A stretch of DNA of 64,000 bases from Glandiceps talaboti (lineage: Eukaryota > Hemichordata > Enteropneusta > Spengelidae). The stretch lies in assembly GCF_964340395.1 (NCBI RefSeq), contig NC_135557.1:14155161-14219160 (forward strand), in the 5' to 3' direction. A program made the position numbers and the translations under genes. This document shows, piece by piece, positions 39,330 through 51,716 of this stretch (the stretch's first letter is position 1; each line of letters begins with the position of its first letter). The notes under the pieces are model-generated. The model searched no databases. It saw nothing but the letters and a program-made list of their open reading frames with translations, and was not told the DNA's origin.

Positions 39330-40915
39330 TATTTAAAGATATTTTATTGTTTTAAATTTGGGTGGTACAAAAGGGGGCGAATGAATAAAAAGTGCATGTT
39401 TACAATGTCACTGAAAAAAAAACCAAAGAAAGATATTATACTTTTAACAGATCATGAAGTTTGGACCACTTGTTGAAATGTTTTTGCAGTTTCTGATTTT
39501 GTACTGCTATCATATACTCGCATTGATATAGTAGTTAAAACCTGTTCAATGCGCTTAGCTAGGCATTTGGATGCAATTTTCATATTTCATAAGACAGACA
39601 GGTTTTCAGTTTTTCAAAGAATAAACTATCTCTGTTAGGTATTTCAATTAAAGTTATCAAACCTTGCTTTTTGTTAAAAAGGAGATCTTCCTTCTATTGT
39701 ATCCAAAATCCAATGTATTGACAACTATGTTTCATAACGAGTAATCCATTCTGTGAGATTTGTAAAAAAAATATTGAAGAAAAACATTTTCTTTATAAAT
39801 GTAAAAGATGTAGAACAGCTCTGGCGAAAATGAATAAACATAATCCACCAATTGTATAGAATCAAGGTGCGGCTGCTGTGAAAGCACATTGTGAATGGAT
39901 ATATTGTAAGATTTTTTTATGTGTTTCATTTAATTTTGATGGTGGCGACGTTTCCCGTGTATGAAAAAAGAATTTTGGAAATAAGAGATTTTGAACAAAT
40001 AAGAGAGGAAATATTTTATATCAGTTATAATAAGAAGAACAAAATATTGAAAGAGCTTGCGAATGCGCTGTAAGCTGCCTGTGTATATATTTTGAAGCTC
40101 TTCAAAAGGATAGAAATAAAACAAAAATTAACAACTATGTTTCTAATTGTAGGCCAACATGTATAATTCTACAGTAAGACCATCATTTCCTAGGCTTTAG
40201 TCATTCTTTTAAAGAACATAACACATTGAAATCTTCTCTAACTCCTAATATTTCACAGAGATCTTGTAAATAATCAAATAATAATAGATTACTTTCATCT
40301 CTCAACAAATCGTCTACAATTTCAGTATGTAAACTATCCTGAGAATACAGCTTTGAGTACATTAATCTAAATTGTGTTGAAATACCTTTAGGGTCATCTA
40401 TAATGCGTGACTCCTTGTACTTTCACTTTTTGATACTTGATTGTGTCTTGTCTTACTTTTCAAGCTCGGGGACATTTTGTTATTTGTTTCCCCTTTTTCA
40501 TGCCGAGATGTATTGATCTGATTATAGAACCTTCTGTAAGATAATTATCAAAATCGTCCAGTTCCTGTTTTTTTTTCTGTTCCAAAAGATAGGATGGAAG
40601 CATCCAGGGGGTTACTACAGCACAGCTGCTCAGCAATCGTGACCTGTCTTTCAAGATCTGAGATTTTTAGCTTCCTTTCCCTAGCCTTTGCTTTACCAAA
40701 ACGAACAATGAATTATCTAATCTAATTTTATCCTAAATCCCAATGGAGGCACTTATACTGCATATATTCTGTTTCAGTTAACCAACGCTCAATAATTGCA
40801 TTTAATGTGATACAATCGTTCATATCATTCATTAAGCAAGAAATACATTTCCAATAATATTGTCCATGTCCAAATGATCAGAAACTCTGAGCTATACAAC
40901 TACACACGGCTGGGT
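39330..40915 (-). mobile_element. Decayed L1-like LINE, copy A
   Basis: On the - strand, 40680-40400 recalls the endonuclease-RT linker (ISDLERQVTIAEQL..., then DDFDNYLTEGSIIRS), followed by ILGV and SLKE segments to about 40180, then after the nested insert the RT start MKIASKCLAKRIEQVL near 39580. Multiple stops. No RT palm follows. Confidence 0.65.
39734..40130 (+). mobile_element. Nested 5'-truncated LINE 3' end with 13-bp target duplication
   Basis: Flanked by acaactatgtttc at 39721-39733 and 40131-40143. The + strand encodes CEICKKNIEEKHFLYKCKR, a C-terminal cysteine motif like those of L1/Tx1 ORF2, then after frameshifts RILEIRDFEQIREEI, and ends in an A-rich tail. The empty site is visible in copy B near 42895. 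Confidence 0.75.
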
Positions 40916-41404
40916 CTGCCTTAATATGTCAATATGACCAGGTCTTTGATGAATCAATTAATTAAGGAAATGTGTAAGTTGTCGTTTGAAGACAAATATT
41001 ATCTTGAAACAGTTGACAAAACAAAATAAACTTAATCAGCATTAATCTACGTTATACAAAAAGTTAATCTTCTGTGTCCATTGTATGAACAATGAGTAAC
41101 ACCAAGCGAAAATTAAAACTCATAAAGCAACAAAGCACGTGTTAATTCGTCCGAGTCCATTAATCCATTTCTTTGGTAGTTCCCAATGATGCATGCAAGA
41201 CCTAGTTATAACAAACTGCTTTCCCACCTGCTACATTTGGAGACATGTTGCATGGTATAAAATATTGTGTTCGAGCTAGACTTTCAGCCAAATCGATGCC
41301 CTTTATGTTTATTGCTTGGATGAATTTAGTTTCAAATGCTCACGCTGTTTCTATGAGATGAGGTGATGATAGTCATTAAAATAAAACACAATAAAGATAG
41401 CAAC

Positions 41405-41800
41405 CGCTTCCATATGGCATAGTGGTTGGCGTTCAGGATTAACAGTTTGGAGGTCATGGATTCCAATCTCACTGGAAACAGGGGATTTTTCTGTGACCGA
41501 CCCAAATACAGAGACTCAATGGGTACGCTGTATCACTCAGCTCTGTCTCACTCACAAGACTTAGTTCGAATTTGTTGGGACAACTGGAGTATTATGACTC
41601 ACACGGAGCCTGCTGGTGCTATGTTTACCGGGATAGCCTGTGGATTGACTGGGAAAGCCTTGACAGATCCACAGCAATGCCATACGAAGTGTGCAACACT
41701 ACTGTCATATGTAGTCCCAACCCTGGATTGACCTCTGTAAAATTGTGTGTGATTGTGTGTATATGTCTGCATGAAAAGAAAAACGTTGGGAGCACAATGT
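41405..41800 (+). mobile_element. tRNA-derived SINE, copy 3
   Basis: A-box-like tggcatagtgg at 41415-41425 and B-box-like gattccaatct near 41460-41470, with the shared body and tgtctgcatgaaaagaaa tail. Confidence 0.6.
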
Positions 41801-41816
41801 TTTTTCAAAGATAGCA

Positions 41817-41839
41817 GCATACATACATACATACATACA

Positions 41840-41873
<34 letters not shown>

Positions 41874-41898
41874 CATACATGCTGCACACACATACATA
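41817..41898. repeat. (ACAT)n microsatellite
   Basis: About 14 units plus imperfect units, replacing the longer stretch found in copy A. Confidence 0.93.
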
Positions 41899-42519
41899 CG
41901 ATTGACATGACATGTCTGTTATCCAGCACCAATACACCATTTATTAGTGAATACACATTTGATAATATTACATGGCAAATGGCAGTTTAACATTAACAAT
42001 TTACATTATGACATTTCGGCTATAACATTGCATATGGCTGTCCCACCACCAGTCGATAGCGTATCCACTTTTATCTGAAAATAAGTGTGAAAATGATTGC
42101 GGTATTAGTCTTTTTAACACCAATACTCCTGTATGGTAATTAATGACAAGATAAGAAGCTAAATAACAAATACTAGAATTATTCTAAAAACTGATATTGA
42201 TAAGCTTACATATGGCGAAGGTGTGTACTGTCAGAAGAGTCAGATACAGGTAATAGTCAACTTCCAATTAATAACCAAGATTACTATTGTGTCTAAGTAC
42301 AGTCTACTGAACATCATTATAGTGGGATTATTTTGCTAATTTAAAGTGATAATCACACAAGATTAACGGACTGACGTAATGCTATCCATGTCAGACATAT
42401 GTTGATGTTATTCAAAGAAATATCTTCACCAAGTAAACCATATCTGTCTGTGCCTAGTAAATGCACCTATCAATGTTGTTGATTTTTATATTTAATAGAT
42501 TGTTTTTATTGTTTTCCAT

Positions 42520-43690
42520 TTGGGTGATACAAGAGAGAGTGAATAAAGAATGTTTACAATCTCGCTGAAAAAAAATCCCAAACAAACCAGACAGCCATTA
42601 TGCTTTTAATGAATTTGGACCACTTGTTAAAACGTTTTTGCAGTTTCTGATTGTGTTCTGCTATCAAATACTCGCATTGATATAGTAGTTTCATATAGGC
42701 AAGGTAAAACCCGTTCTATGCGCTTAGCTAGGCATTTAGATGCAATTTTCATATCTACATTTATAAGAGAGACAAGTTTCCAAATTTCCAAAGTAAACTA
42801 TCTTTGTTAGGTTTTTCAATTAAAAGAGTTATCATACCTTGTTTTTGTGAAATGGATATCTCCCCTCTATTGTATCCAAAATTCAATGTATTAATAACCA
42901 TATTTCCAATTTCAGGCCAACATGGATTGTATAATTATAACTATACAGTAAGACCATCATTTCCTAGGCTTTAGTCATTCTTTTAAAGAACATAACACAT
43001 TGAAAGCTTCTCCAACTCCTAATATTTCACAGAGATCTTGTAAATAATCAAATAATAATGGTGGATTACTTTCATCTCTCAACAAATCGTCTACAATTTC
43101 AGTATGTAAACTATCCTGAGAATACAGCTTTGAGTACATTAATCTAAATTGTGTTGAAATACCTTTAGGGTCATCTATGATGCGTGACTCCTTGTACTTT
43201 CACTTTTTGATACTGGATTGTGTCTTGTCTTACTTTTCAAGCTCGGGGACATTTTGTTATTTGTTTCCCCTTTTTCATGCCGAGATGTATTGATCTTATT
43301 ATAGAACCTTCTGTAAGATAATCATCAAAATCTCCCAGTTCCTGTTTTTTTCTGTTTCAAAAGATAGGATGGAAGCATCCAAGGGGTTACTACAGCACAG
43401 CTGCTCAGCAATCGTGACCTGTCTTTCAAGATCTGAGATCTTCAGCTTTTTTTCCCTTGCCTTTGCTTTACCAAAACGAACAGTAAATTCTCCAATTTTA
43501 TGCTATATCCCAATGAAGGCAATTATCCTACATATCTGCTGTTTCAGTTAACCAGCATTCAATATTCTTATTTAACATGATTCATAGTTCATATCATTCA
43601 TAAGCCAGAGTTAAGTTTCTAATATGATGGTCCATGACCATGATCAGAAACCTTGAACTTTAAAAACTACACACGAGTGGTCTGAGCTTA
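42520..43690 (-). mobile_element. Decayed L1-like LINE, copy B
   Basis: The same linker and RT-start region as copy A: DDYLTEGSIIRS near 43290, LLFDYLQDLCEILGV near 43040, then a LISLINVDMKIASKCLAKRI-type segment near 42730 (usual form: ISLLNVDYKI.SK.LA.R). Frameshifts throughout. Confidence 0.65.
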
Positions 43691-43889
43691 GGCCAGGTAA
43701 AATATCTATATTTTCTACACTTCATAAGAAATGATAAAATAGTCGTTGTGACTCTCTTGGATGTTAGGTCGACCTCTACGCCGAGTAAAACGTTTTATAG
43801 ACTGATTACTCCGACGTCAAATATCTACAAGGCTAAATCCCTCTACAACAGCTTGAAACATTGACAGAAACACCTCCATTTCCACCTAG

Positions 43890-44400
43890 CTGGTTAATTA
43901 ATATTAAAATTAAGATTACCTTCCCAAATGATTAAACCATCTGCCATGATCTGGGTCAGGATAATGTTGACAGAAACACTCTATGGGGTCTCGGATTACC
44001 TCAATCTCCACCTAGCAGGTTATTAATAGTTAACTTAAGATTGCCTCCCCAAATGATTAAACCATCTGGGTCGGGATAATGTTCAATTATCATCTTCTTA
44101 ACCTCTTTCAGAAAAGTTCTATGATCTGTTTCCTTGTTGGGTGCATAAGTGTTCAGTATAATACATAGCATATTTTCATATTCAATCAAAATTAAAAAGA
44201 TATCTTCCATGAATATCTTTAACTACACTATTTATCTTAATAGCAGCATTATTCATTATACCCATAAAATCACGACTACAAGTTGTACCATGTGAATGTA
44301 AACAATAACCTTTAAATTGAGATGACCAAAATCTTTCGTCATTCGTGAATTTCCTGAAGTAAAATAAAATCAACACTTTTTAAATGCAACTTTTTCCCCT
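43890..44400 (-). mobile_element. Decayed L1-like LINE endonuclease domain
   Basis: The - strand reads NDERFWSSQFKGYCLHSHGT, INSVVKDIHGRY, then after one frameshift ILNTYAPNKETDHRTFLKEV...PDPDGLIIWGG, matching the NVYAPN and D-x-x-ILGGDFN regions of L1-type endonucleases. A roughly 85-bp part is repeated at 43905-43985. It lies upstream of the copy B LINE on the same strand and is probably its 5' portion. Confidence 0.7.
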
Positions 44401-44514
44401 TTTTAAAATCCTGACGTCATCTTACATTAAATATCAGTAGAGAACTCCATAAGTAACATTCAATTACATAAAAAATATACTCTCTCGCCAGCCAAATACA
44501 GTAAACAAGCAAAA

Positions 44515-44616
44515 CACACACACACACACACACACAAACAAACAAACAAACAAACAAATGAACAAACAAACAAACAAACAAACAAACAAATGAACAAACA
44601 AACAAACAAACACAAA

Positions 44617-44690
<74 letters not shown>
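44515..44690. repeat. CA, AAAC and AAAT blocks
   Basis: (CA)n, (CAAA)n with ATGA interruptions, then about 20 AAAT units. Confidence 0.95.
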
Positions 44691-44691
<1 letters not shown>

Positions 44692-45753
44692 CCGTCACAA
44701 GTGGCAAGCACGAACCACAAATGCTACGATGAACGCTTGGGAACAAACAACACCAGACCAATGAAATTATCTGGCAAAGAACCGTAGCGAATGGGGGGCG
44801 GTTCCACTAAGTCCCACCCAGTTTATTAAAGTCTGTAATCAAATTACAAAAGAAAATATGTAAGTTCTTTAGCACTGTCCGAGTGACAAATACAGAACTC
44901 CATTTATAAAACAACTTCCCCTTTCTAAAACATGGCTTATCAACCGTATTGAAAGTGTCGTCCATTACTTTATGCATCGACTGCTTTGACTCGGTCATCC
45001 GGGGCATAAGTCACTACGAATATTTCAGAGCCTGCCAAGGCTTCATTGGTTTTTCTTAACACTTCATTGAGTTGAGTACGGTGGTATTCACGTATTCACT
45101 TCCACTTGGTCGGACATCTTGAACGTACTTTATCAACGGGTTAACTGCTTTCCCTTTTCCACTCTTTCATCTCAAACTTCTGAGCCTAAATATTTGTAGA
45201 CTTAATCTCTGAGTTAAAGTACTACCACTTCTATCACCATTATCGTGTACAATAATTAATTTCGAACATATCTGTGTGGAAACTTGGCAGAGAAAACGCA
45301 GCTGAACTATCCATGCAGAATACACATGGCCAACCTACAGCTATGACTGTTGTGTTAGGAATACTTCAAATGCCGCTTACATTTTAAAAATTTATTTCTG
45401 TTAAATTGATCAAATGTCCTATATCATTACACAATAGCTAAGGTCAAGATAAACTTGAATTACAAAGATTATATTTTGTACAAATCGTTTAATGATGTTG
45501 TCAATGCCTGCTAAATGTCAAATTCAAAGAAAATATATTGATGACTGGTTCAATTATAGTTATGTTGCCAATGGGTACTCTGTACTTTAGAACACAGCTG
45601 TGATCTTTGTTTTAATGGATAGATGAACACATTTTGTTTTGTTCAAAGGACAACATACAAACCTAACGTTTATTTCTAGCAATTCGACTGCAAACTTTAA
45701 ATAGCAGGTTACACACCATTGACGAGGACTGACTTATGTGTACAATGAAAGTC

Positions 45754-45938
45754 CAATCTGATTAAAATCTGATGTAGAGTACACGGCGAGTTTTCATTTT
45801 GGCTGTTACGTTTACTGTCGTTTGCTCTTTTGTGAGCGCTCGTTATATTCGAATACTCACAAAAGAACAAAGGACAGTAAACGTAACAGCCAAAAAGAAA
45901 TCGCGCCATGTACACTACATCGGACTTTAATCAGATTG
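45754..45938. mobile_element. Fold-back element, arms about 84 bp
   Basis: caatctgattaaaatctgat...gtgag on the left is answered by its inverse ending cagattg on the right, with about 18 bp between (cgctcgttatattcgaat). Few mismatches. The flanks 44700-45750 and 45940-46790 show no gene. Confidence 0.8.
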
Positions 45939-46794
45939 AATGAATGCCTATGCTAACACACTATGTTTTTTGTTTACAACATTCTTAAATATTTTTTTTA
46001 AACAATTCCAAAATCTGAACTTTGAAATCTTCTGATGATGTAAACTCTATCTGCTATTTTTTCAGGCTGGCCTCCTTAATCGAAGGCTACTCAACCATAA
46101 AACACAGAAGTTGACACTAAATATAAGACAATGGTAACACAACTATCGGCAAGCTAACACAGACACCAAATAAAACTGTTGTTTTAGCAAGTTAAGCTAT
46201 CAGTGGAAATTGGTATCGTTACTCTCATGGTAGGATAACTTCTCTAATGACAAGATGTTCAGAAGTGGCAGCACATTCAATCTCTTTTCAAACATAATGG
46301 CCTTCCAGGGTACAATATCCGGAGACTTCCAGTATTACATTATCTTGATTACAGGGTGATTATATCAACATGTAGAAAGCATCGCTTTCAACCATTCGTG
46401 TGATCTGCCACTTGTCAATAGTTTTAGTTTTTGTCTTTGTTAGTTTTGCCAATAGCTTGTTTTTCGTAGTAATAAACTTACCTTTAAATGACCATGATTG
46501 GCTGTGATCCTGATCGACTCTTATTCATATTCGAAACCAAACACTGAAATAGTAAGAATACAATAAATAATCAAAATATCTTGGCCTTATATAACAGATC
46601 GGGGTCAGCAGTAATTTCTCAATATCAATTCTATGTACACACGATTTTCACAGAAGTACAACATTTTCAAATGATACATCATTCCTCACTTGAGATTGGT
46701 TATACCTCGAAAACGACGAATGGTTTAAAACAGTTGGAATAGGCGTTATAAAAAGTGTTTTCGTTTTTTATCAATCCATATTTGTTAGAGTGTC

Positions 46795-47070
46795 TAAAAT
46801 ACAGTGGAAAATAGACCAGATAGTGACCCACAATAGACTGCCATAGTGGTCCACAATAGACTATCATATACTGGACAACAAAGAATACCACAGTGGACAA
46901 CAATAGACTACCATATTGGACAACAATAGACTACACAATGGACAGCAATAGACTGCCATAGTGACCCATGATAGACTTTCATAGTGGGCAACAGCAAACT
47001 CCCACAGTGGCCCACGCTAGACAATCATAGTGGACAACAACAGACTACAATGGTGGACAACAATATACCA
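46795..47070. repeat. Minisatellite, 26-29 bp unit, about 10 copies
   Basis: The unit resembles gtggacaacaatagactacc then atagtg; units are imperfect, some with ccca in place of aca. Confidence 0.85.
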
Positions 47071-47394
47071 TCGCAGTTGCCTTCATTAAGATGTAGGGCG
47101 TGACCCAAAAATGAATTGACAGTATTCCGAAAGAATTGTTATGGGCCAGGTGTTCTTTTACTCTGATCCATACAGTATCATTGCATCAGTGGATTGGTCG
47201 ACTCTAAGTGACAAACTGATGTTCATCGTCGACATACGATAATTGAATGTATTGTGTATGTTATCTGTCGGTTTCGAAAACGAACGTTTATGCTAATCAA
47301 TATGATGCGTCACACATACGTCATGACTGTTTAATTTAGCAATAATTCATCAAAAAATCTCAAACTCTAAAATGTTGTAGGAGTAGAATCTCAC

Positions 47395-47761
47395 CTGGCT
47401 TAAACATCATGTTAACACTGAGAAAGCTTTCACCACTCCCTTCATTAATGTCCTCTCCCCACTCTTTCTCGACCAAGTTTAATTTTATAATCCTGCATCC
47501 GTCTTCAGTCAGGCCATATACGTCACCATTCTTGTGCCCCATTAGCTGTTTTATCTTCTGTCCCGACAGTTTAACAGTCTCCCAATTACCAGACAGCAAG
47601 GCCGTTCTCTTTTTGACAACGCCTTTAGAATTCACTCCTAATATTATGCCTCCTGGACCCGGTGTTACGCCTGTTACACAGCAGGGTTGGGGAACTAGGC
47701 TCCAGTTGTATTCAACACGAGATTTCGCGACGATACATTTCGATGAATTATCAAAATCTCC
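47395..47761 (-). CDS. Orphan internal exon, tectonin/beta-propeller-like
   Basis: An open frame of 122 codons bounded by acceptor cttattaacag and donor CCAG|gtgaga (phase 0 in, phase 1 out). Two internal repeats are visible, each of the form W-x-x-V, then a G-rich turn and a strand ending YGL or LGVN: WSLVPQ...GIILGVNSKG and WETVKLSG...GDVYGLTEDG. This resembles tectonin-type beta-propeller blades, which often occur in lectin-like innate immunity proteins. There is no start codon and no neighbouring exon that I could recognise, so it may be one exon of a gene with distant exons or a gene fragment. Coding status rests on composition, clean splice sites and the repeat pattern. Confidence 0.6.
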
Positions 47762-48764
47762 CTGTTAATAAGTTTAACGACTCACAAAGAATATCACATG
47801 AAGACCTATTGTAAGTTTCTAGCCCAATACTATCAGTATTTTTGGGCAGATGGTGGCCATATTTGATGTATAAACCTGCTTTCATGTCAAGTTCATGTTC
47901 AATTACATAAAATAACCTTCATGTTGGTATTATTGGTGTGCATTCAGTTCCTTATAATGTTTGTAACACTATTAGAGTGAAAGTACATTTATAGCTTCTG
48001 AAGATGTCGCCCAGGGCTGTAACACTGTATGAGTGCAAGCATAGCCTACACTCGAATTTGGAACACTGTTTGAGTGCAGGAATAGGTTCAAGATTTTTAA
48101 GTACTATTTCACATCATAACAAAATTTGTCACTCCACTGCTATACCAAACAACATATGTCGTTTAGTGTGAGAAGGTTTTGATGCCCAAACATGTATGAC
48201 GCAACAATGGCCATGAAAAGCATATGTCACTAGTAATACATCATTCACAAAACGCCATCAACCTATATTCTTTTACGCGATGTTACATTGTAGTACAAAC
48301 AATATGTGAACACGTGTTGTATATTAACAAAGATTGGGATTGATAATATCTAGACATTGAAGCTTTAAAATATGTTTTGAGATTGGACACACAATAAATA
48401 TGGCAGACTAATATATTGATGGTTACAACATCTAATGTTGAAATTGCATACTGTATAATATAAACCATGGAAATGAAATTATTAAACTTTTTGCTGTTTG
48501 AAGAACACTTCATCCAAGGAAAACAATGCAGGGTCTAACCTTCAGAGAGTTTGAAATAAGGATTAAAACCATACATGTAACCAATATGGCCGCTGAATAT
48601 GTATTAACTGTATAGGAAAATTAAAGGATTGTGAAATTGTCATTAAAAACAAGACATTGAGCTCTCGTTTGTGTTTGTTTATGGCAATGTTTGGAGATAA
48701 TAAGATGTTGACTCATGCCAAGGACACTTAGGCTACTCGTATTTCCCATGGCTGAACGAGACAA

Positions 48765-48821
48765 ATCATTAGCTATTATTGGCTATTATTCCCCCATTAT
48801 TGGGCAATAATAGCTAATGAT
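48765..48821. other. Inverted repeat (hairpin), 17-bp arms
   Basis: atcattagctattattg pairs with caataatagctaatgat. The sequence just before it (cttaggctactcgtatttcc) is related to 53080-53110. Confidence 0.75.
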
Positions 48822-49710
48822 CCCCCACCCACTTTAGTATGCATACTTGTGGTTGCATGTGTTACGTTTGATCTATTCTACGGTGTACTGCGTTGACCGT
48901 CTGGTTGTTTCTTTTCAAATGCTGATACAGCCCTTAGACATCATTAAGAATCCATTAATAATACGTGTGTGTGTGTGTATTAAAAGTTACTTTAGGGAAT
49001 ATTTGTACGAATCATCACTTGCAATTAGGAGCTTAAAAGAGACCGACAGTGTAGCTTAGAGTTTACACATCGATTATGACATCTTTAAATTCATTATAGC
49101 GTCTTAAACCGATAAGTATGTGTTGTTCCGCTCTGATAAAGTGCAAACAAATTGAAGCACAAGGAAGTTATTAGATATGCTCAGGTAGCTCATAATCAAA
49201 GCAACATCTGAATCCTACGTACCCCACTGGCTAAAAAATATATACTAATTACACCCCATTGCATTTGCTTTGCTTAGTACAACCCCACTCAGAAGCCAAC
49301 ACGAAACTGCACATGCTACATTTTAAGATAACTAGATAGATTTAAATGAATATATTTTCATGTTACATTAAAATGAAATAAACTAAAAGTGCCACAATGC
49401 AGACATCAAGTATTGGCGACCACGTATCTATGTTTAGTTGCAGTATATTAATAGTTTATTTCATTCAAGCTAAATCTAGTAAGACATTATCATTTTGCTA
49501 TCTTAAAGTATGCAATGTGCAGTTTCATATTGGTGTCGGCGTGCACGTGGCTGTCAAACAAAGGCAGCGAACAGTACCCTGTTACAGGCATTTGAATCCA
49601 ACACATCTCCTGGCTAAAAATGAATTCAACTGCTATTACTGGCATTTGTATAAGTATATACATGAATCGTATGGTGCAACTTATTGTTTAAATTGATGTT
49701 ATATTTTGAC

Positions 49711-49761
49711 AGCCCATATTATGTATGGGCTCTTAGACCACTAAATGTTTAGTGGTCTAAG
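49711..49761. other. Two adjacent perfect hairpins
   Basis: agcccata/tatgggct with a 5-nt loop, immediately followed by cttagaccactaaa/tttagtggtctaag with a 2-nt centre. Confidence 0.8.
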
Positions 49762-50745
49762 TATTACTAATTAACAACTTTGGCTGCACTAACAAAAAAA
49801 GAAAAGAAGAGTAAACGTGGACTAACTGTACAACATATTTGTGAATTAATAATGTCGTATATCATGTCAGTGTTTGTTTTATATTCAATCGATCATAGAA
49901 ATAAGTATACACACTAAGTTAATAGCTCTTGTTGTTAGGTATTCATGGGAAGAGACTGATCAAATTATGTGTTAAATATTTTAAGAGTGGCGATCTTTTC
50001 TGAAACTAGCTTTTAATGACGTAAATCGTGTGTAAAGATACTAGTATCTCGGTATGAATATAATGACATATATTTAAGACCACTGACTAGGGATTGAAAA
50101 TACTTCAAGATTGCTGATAACAGTACTTGCAAACTGAATTAGTTATAAAGGTAAAACACTAGCAATTTAGACATTGTTATTTTGCAATTGAAGCGAATGC
50201 TTCATAGGGGGTGTGGCTGAAAGTGGAATTGCTTTCCTGGGATATTAGGGGATGAAAATACATTGAACAACTTTCCATACTAATTACACATAGACAGAAA
50301 ACTGGAGTCGGGGGAAACGTTAAATATTTACATGATGATCACTTTTACACTCTTAGATTCCATACCGCTTTTCACTATATGTTATTAGGACACTAACAAA
50401 ACTTATGCAAAATATCGAAAGAAAGTTATATAATTGAGGCACAGCTGTTTATGGTCACAGTGCGTTTTTTTATAGTGAAAGCTCATTTGTGCAAACATTC
50501 AATCTAAAAGTTCATGATTTCGACTTCGTATTGCACGTACCCTATATTTTCAAGTAGCTCACAAGGCATTCGCCGGCTATCCCCAAGTACTTCGTCAGTA
50601 TTACTCGAATCACAAATGTAACACACAGCACGAAACTGGTTTTATATTGCTTTAAGACGTTATAGTTATGATTGTTTATCCAATAATGAATGGTCACCTG
50701 ATAGTATTACTAAAATTCATTGAAACAATTCATAATTTTATATAT

Positions 50746-50892
50746 AATCTCCTGGTATTCCGAATGAGTGCTACGTCATCGAGGACGAATGATTCCCCTC
50801 ATGTCGGCCGTATCATCTGCTTGGAGGGATACAGACATAGGGGAATCATGATTCCGAGATGACATAGCACGAATGAGAAATACCGGGAGATT
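50746..50892. mobile_element. Fold-back element, 147 bp
   Basis: aatctcctggtattc...gtgctacgtcatc on the left is matched by the inverse of gatgacatagcac...taccgggagatt. Stem about 60 bp. Confidence 0.8.
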
Positions 50893-51656
50893 ATTTATTT
50901 ATTATATATATAGACCCACTATTTTTTTCTATTATGACGACAATTTTAAAGTAAAATATTCCGAAACTTACGCTGAACGCGCATCAATTTTACGAAGTGA
51001 TGGGGCTACAGTGCTTAGCTGTTCATTCAGTTTTCAGAATGTAGACGCCATTGCGACAACTGCACTCGCTGCTACTACTAACATATATGTTTAGATCAGT
51101 AAAATTCCACCACAGACTTTCAACGACGGGATGTTTGTCAAGAGCAGTGATTAATTCTTTGACAAAATATAGATACTTTCATCGGAAAAATGAGACATAT
51201 CGAGACACTGACTGACGAACGGATGCCTACACCATGCCAGTTATGCATAGAACTCGGCTCAGAGTCATACGCTAAAACCATCAACACTGGCAAGTTAAAA
51301 TGTCGAAAACATTGTGAAAGTTTCAAAAACACATTGTCAAAAGTCGTTCAAAAATTCTATCAATAGTTGAATTTAACGGACAACGATTTCACTACATGTG
51401 CACCTACCACAATTGGAAGTTTTTACGATGGTGATGTTAGCATATCTACGTACGTTAGTGGCTGTACGAAAGGCGATAGATGTGACCAAATGAGGTGTAT
51501 TTGTTCACTGTTTACACTGATGATGATGATGATGGTCGATGTTCGGCAATCCATGAATAGCAAGGAAACCATATTTTCAAACAGCAACATCGTAACTGTG
51601 CAGGTTGATGATGTTTACAAATAATTTAAAGTAGTTCCGACCATATTATTATATTG

Positions 51657-51716
51657 TGACGTCAAAGAATAGTAATATGAAATGCATTGATTTCATATTA
51701 CTATACTTTGACGTCA
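51657..51716. other. 60-bp hairpin ended by two TGACGTCA palindromes
   Basis: TGACGTCA at 51657-51664 and 51709-51716 bound a near-perfect inverted repeat (agtaatatgaaat / atttcatattact). TGACGTCA is the full CRE octamer; binding is not shown. Confidence 0.75.

Larger units (their letters stand above)
35836..40917. repeat. Segmental duplication, copy A
   Basis: SINE unit, microsatellite, a unique-looking segment starting cgattgacatgacatgtctg (38552) and L1-like LINE, in the same order as copy B at 40918-43690. Extra sequence in A includes the insertion at 36764-37728 and the nested LINE at 39734-40130. Confidence 0.8.
40918..43690. repeat. Segmental duplication, copy B
   Basis: Repeats the copy A order directly after it. 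B lacks the 36764-37728 insertion, most of 37745-38478, the hammerhead module and the nested LINE. Confidence 0.8.
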
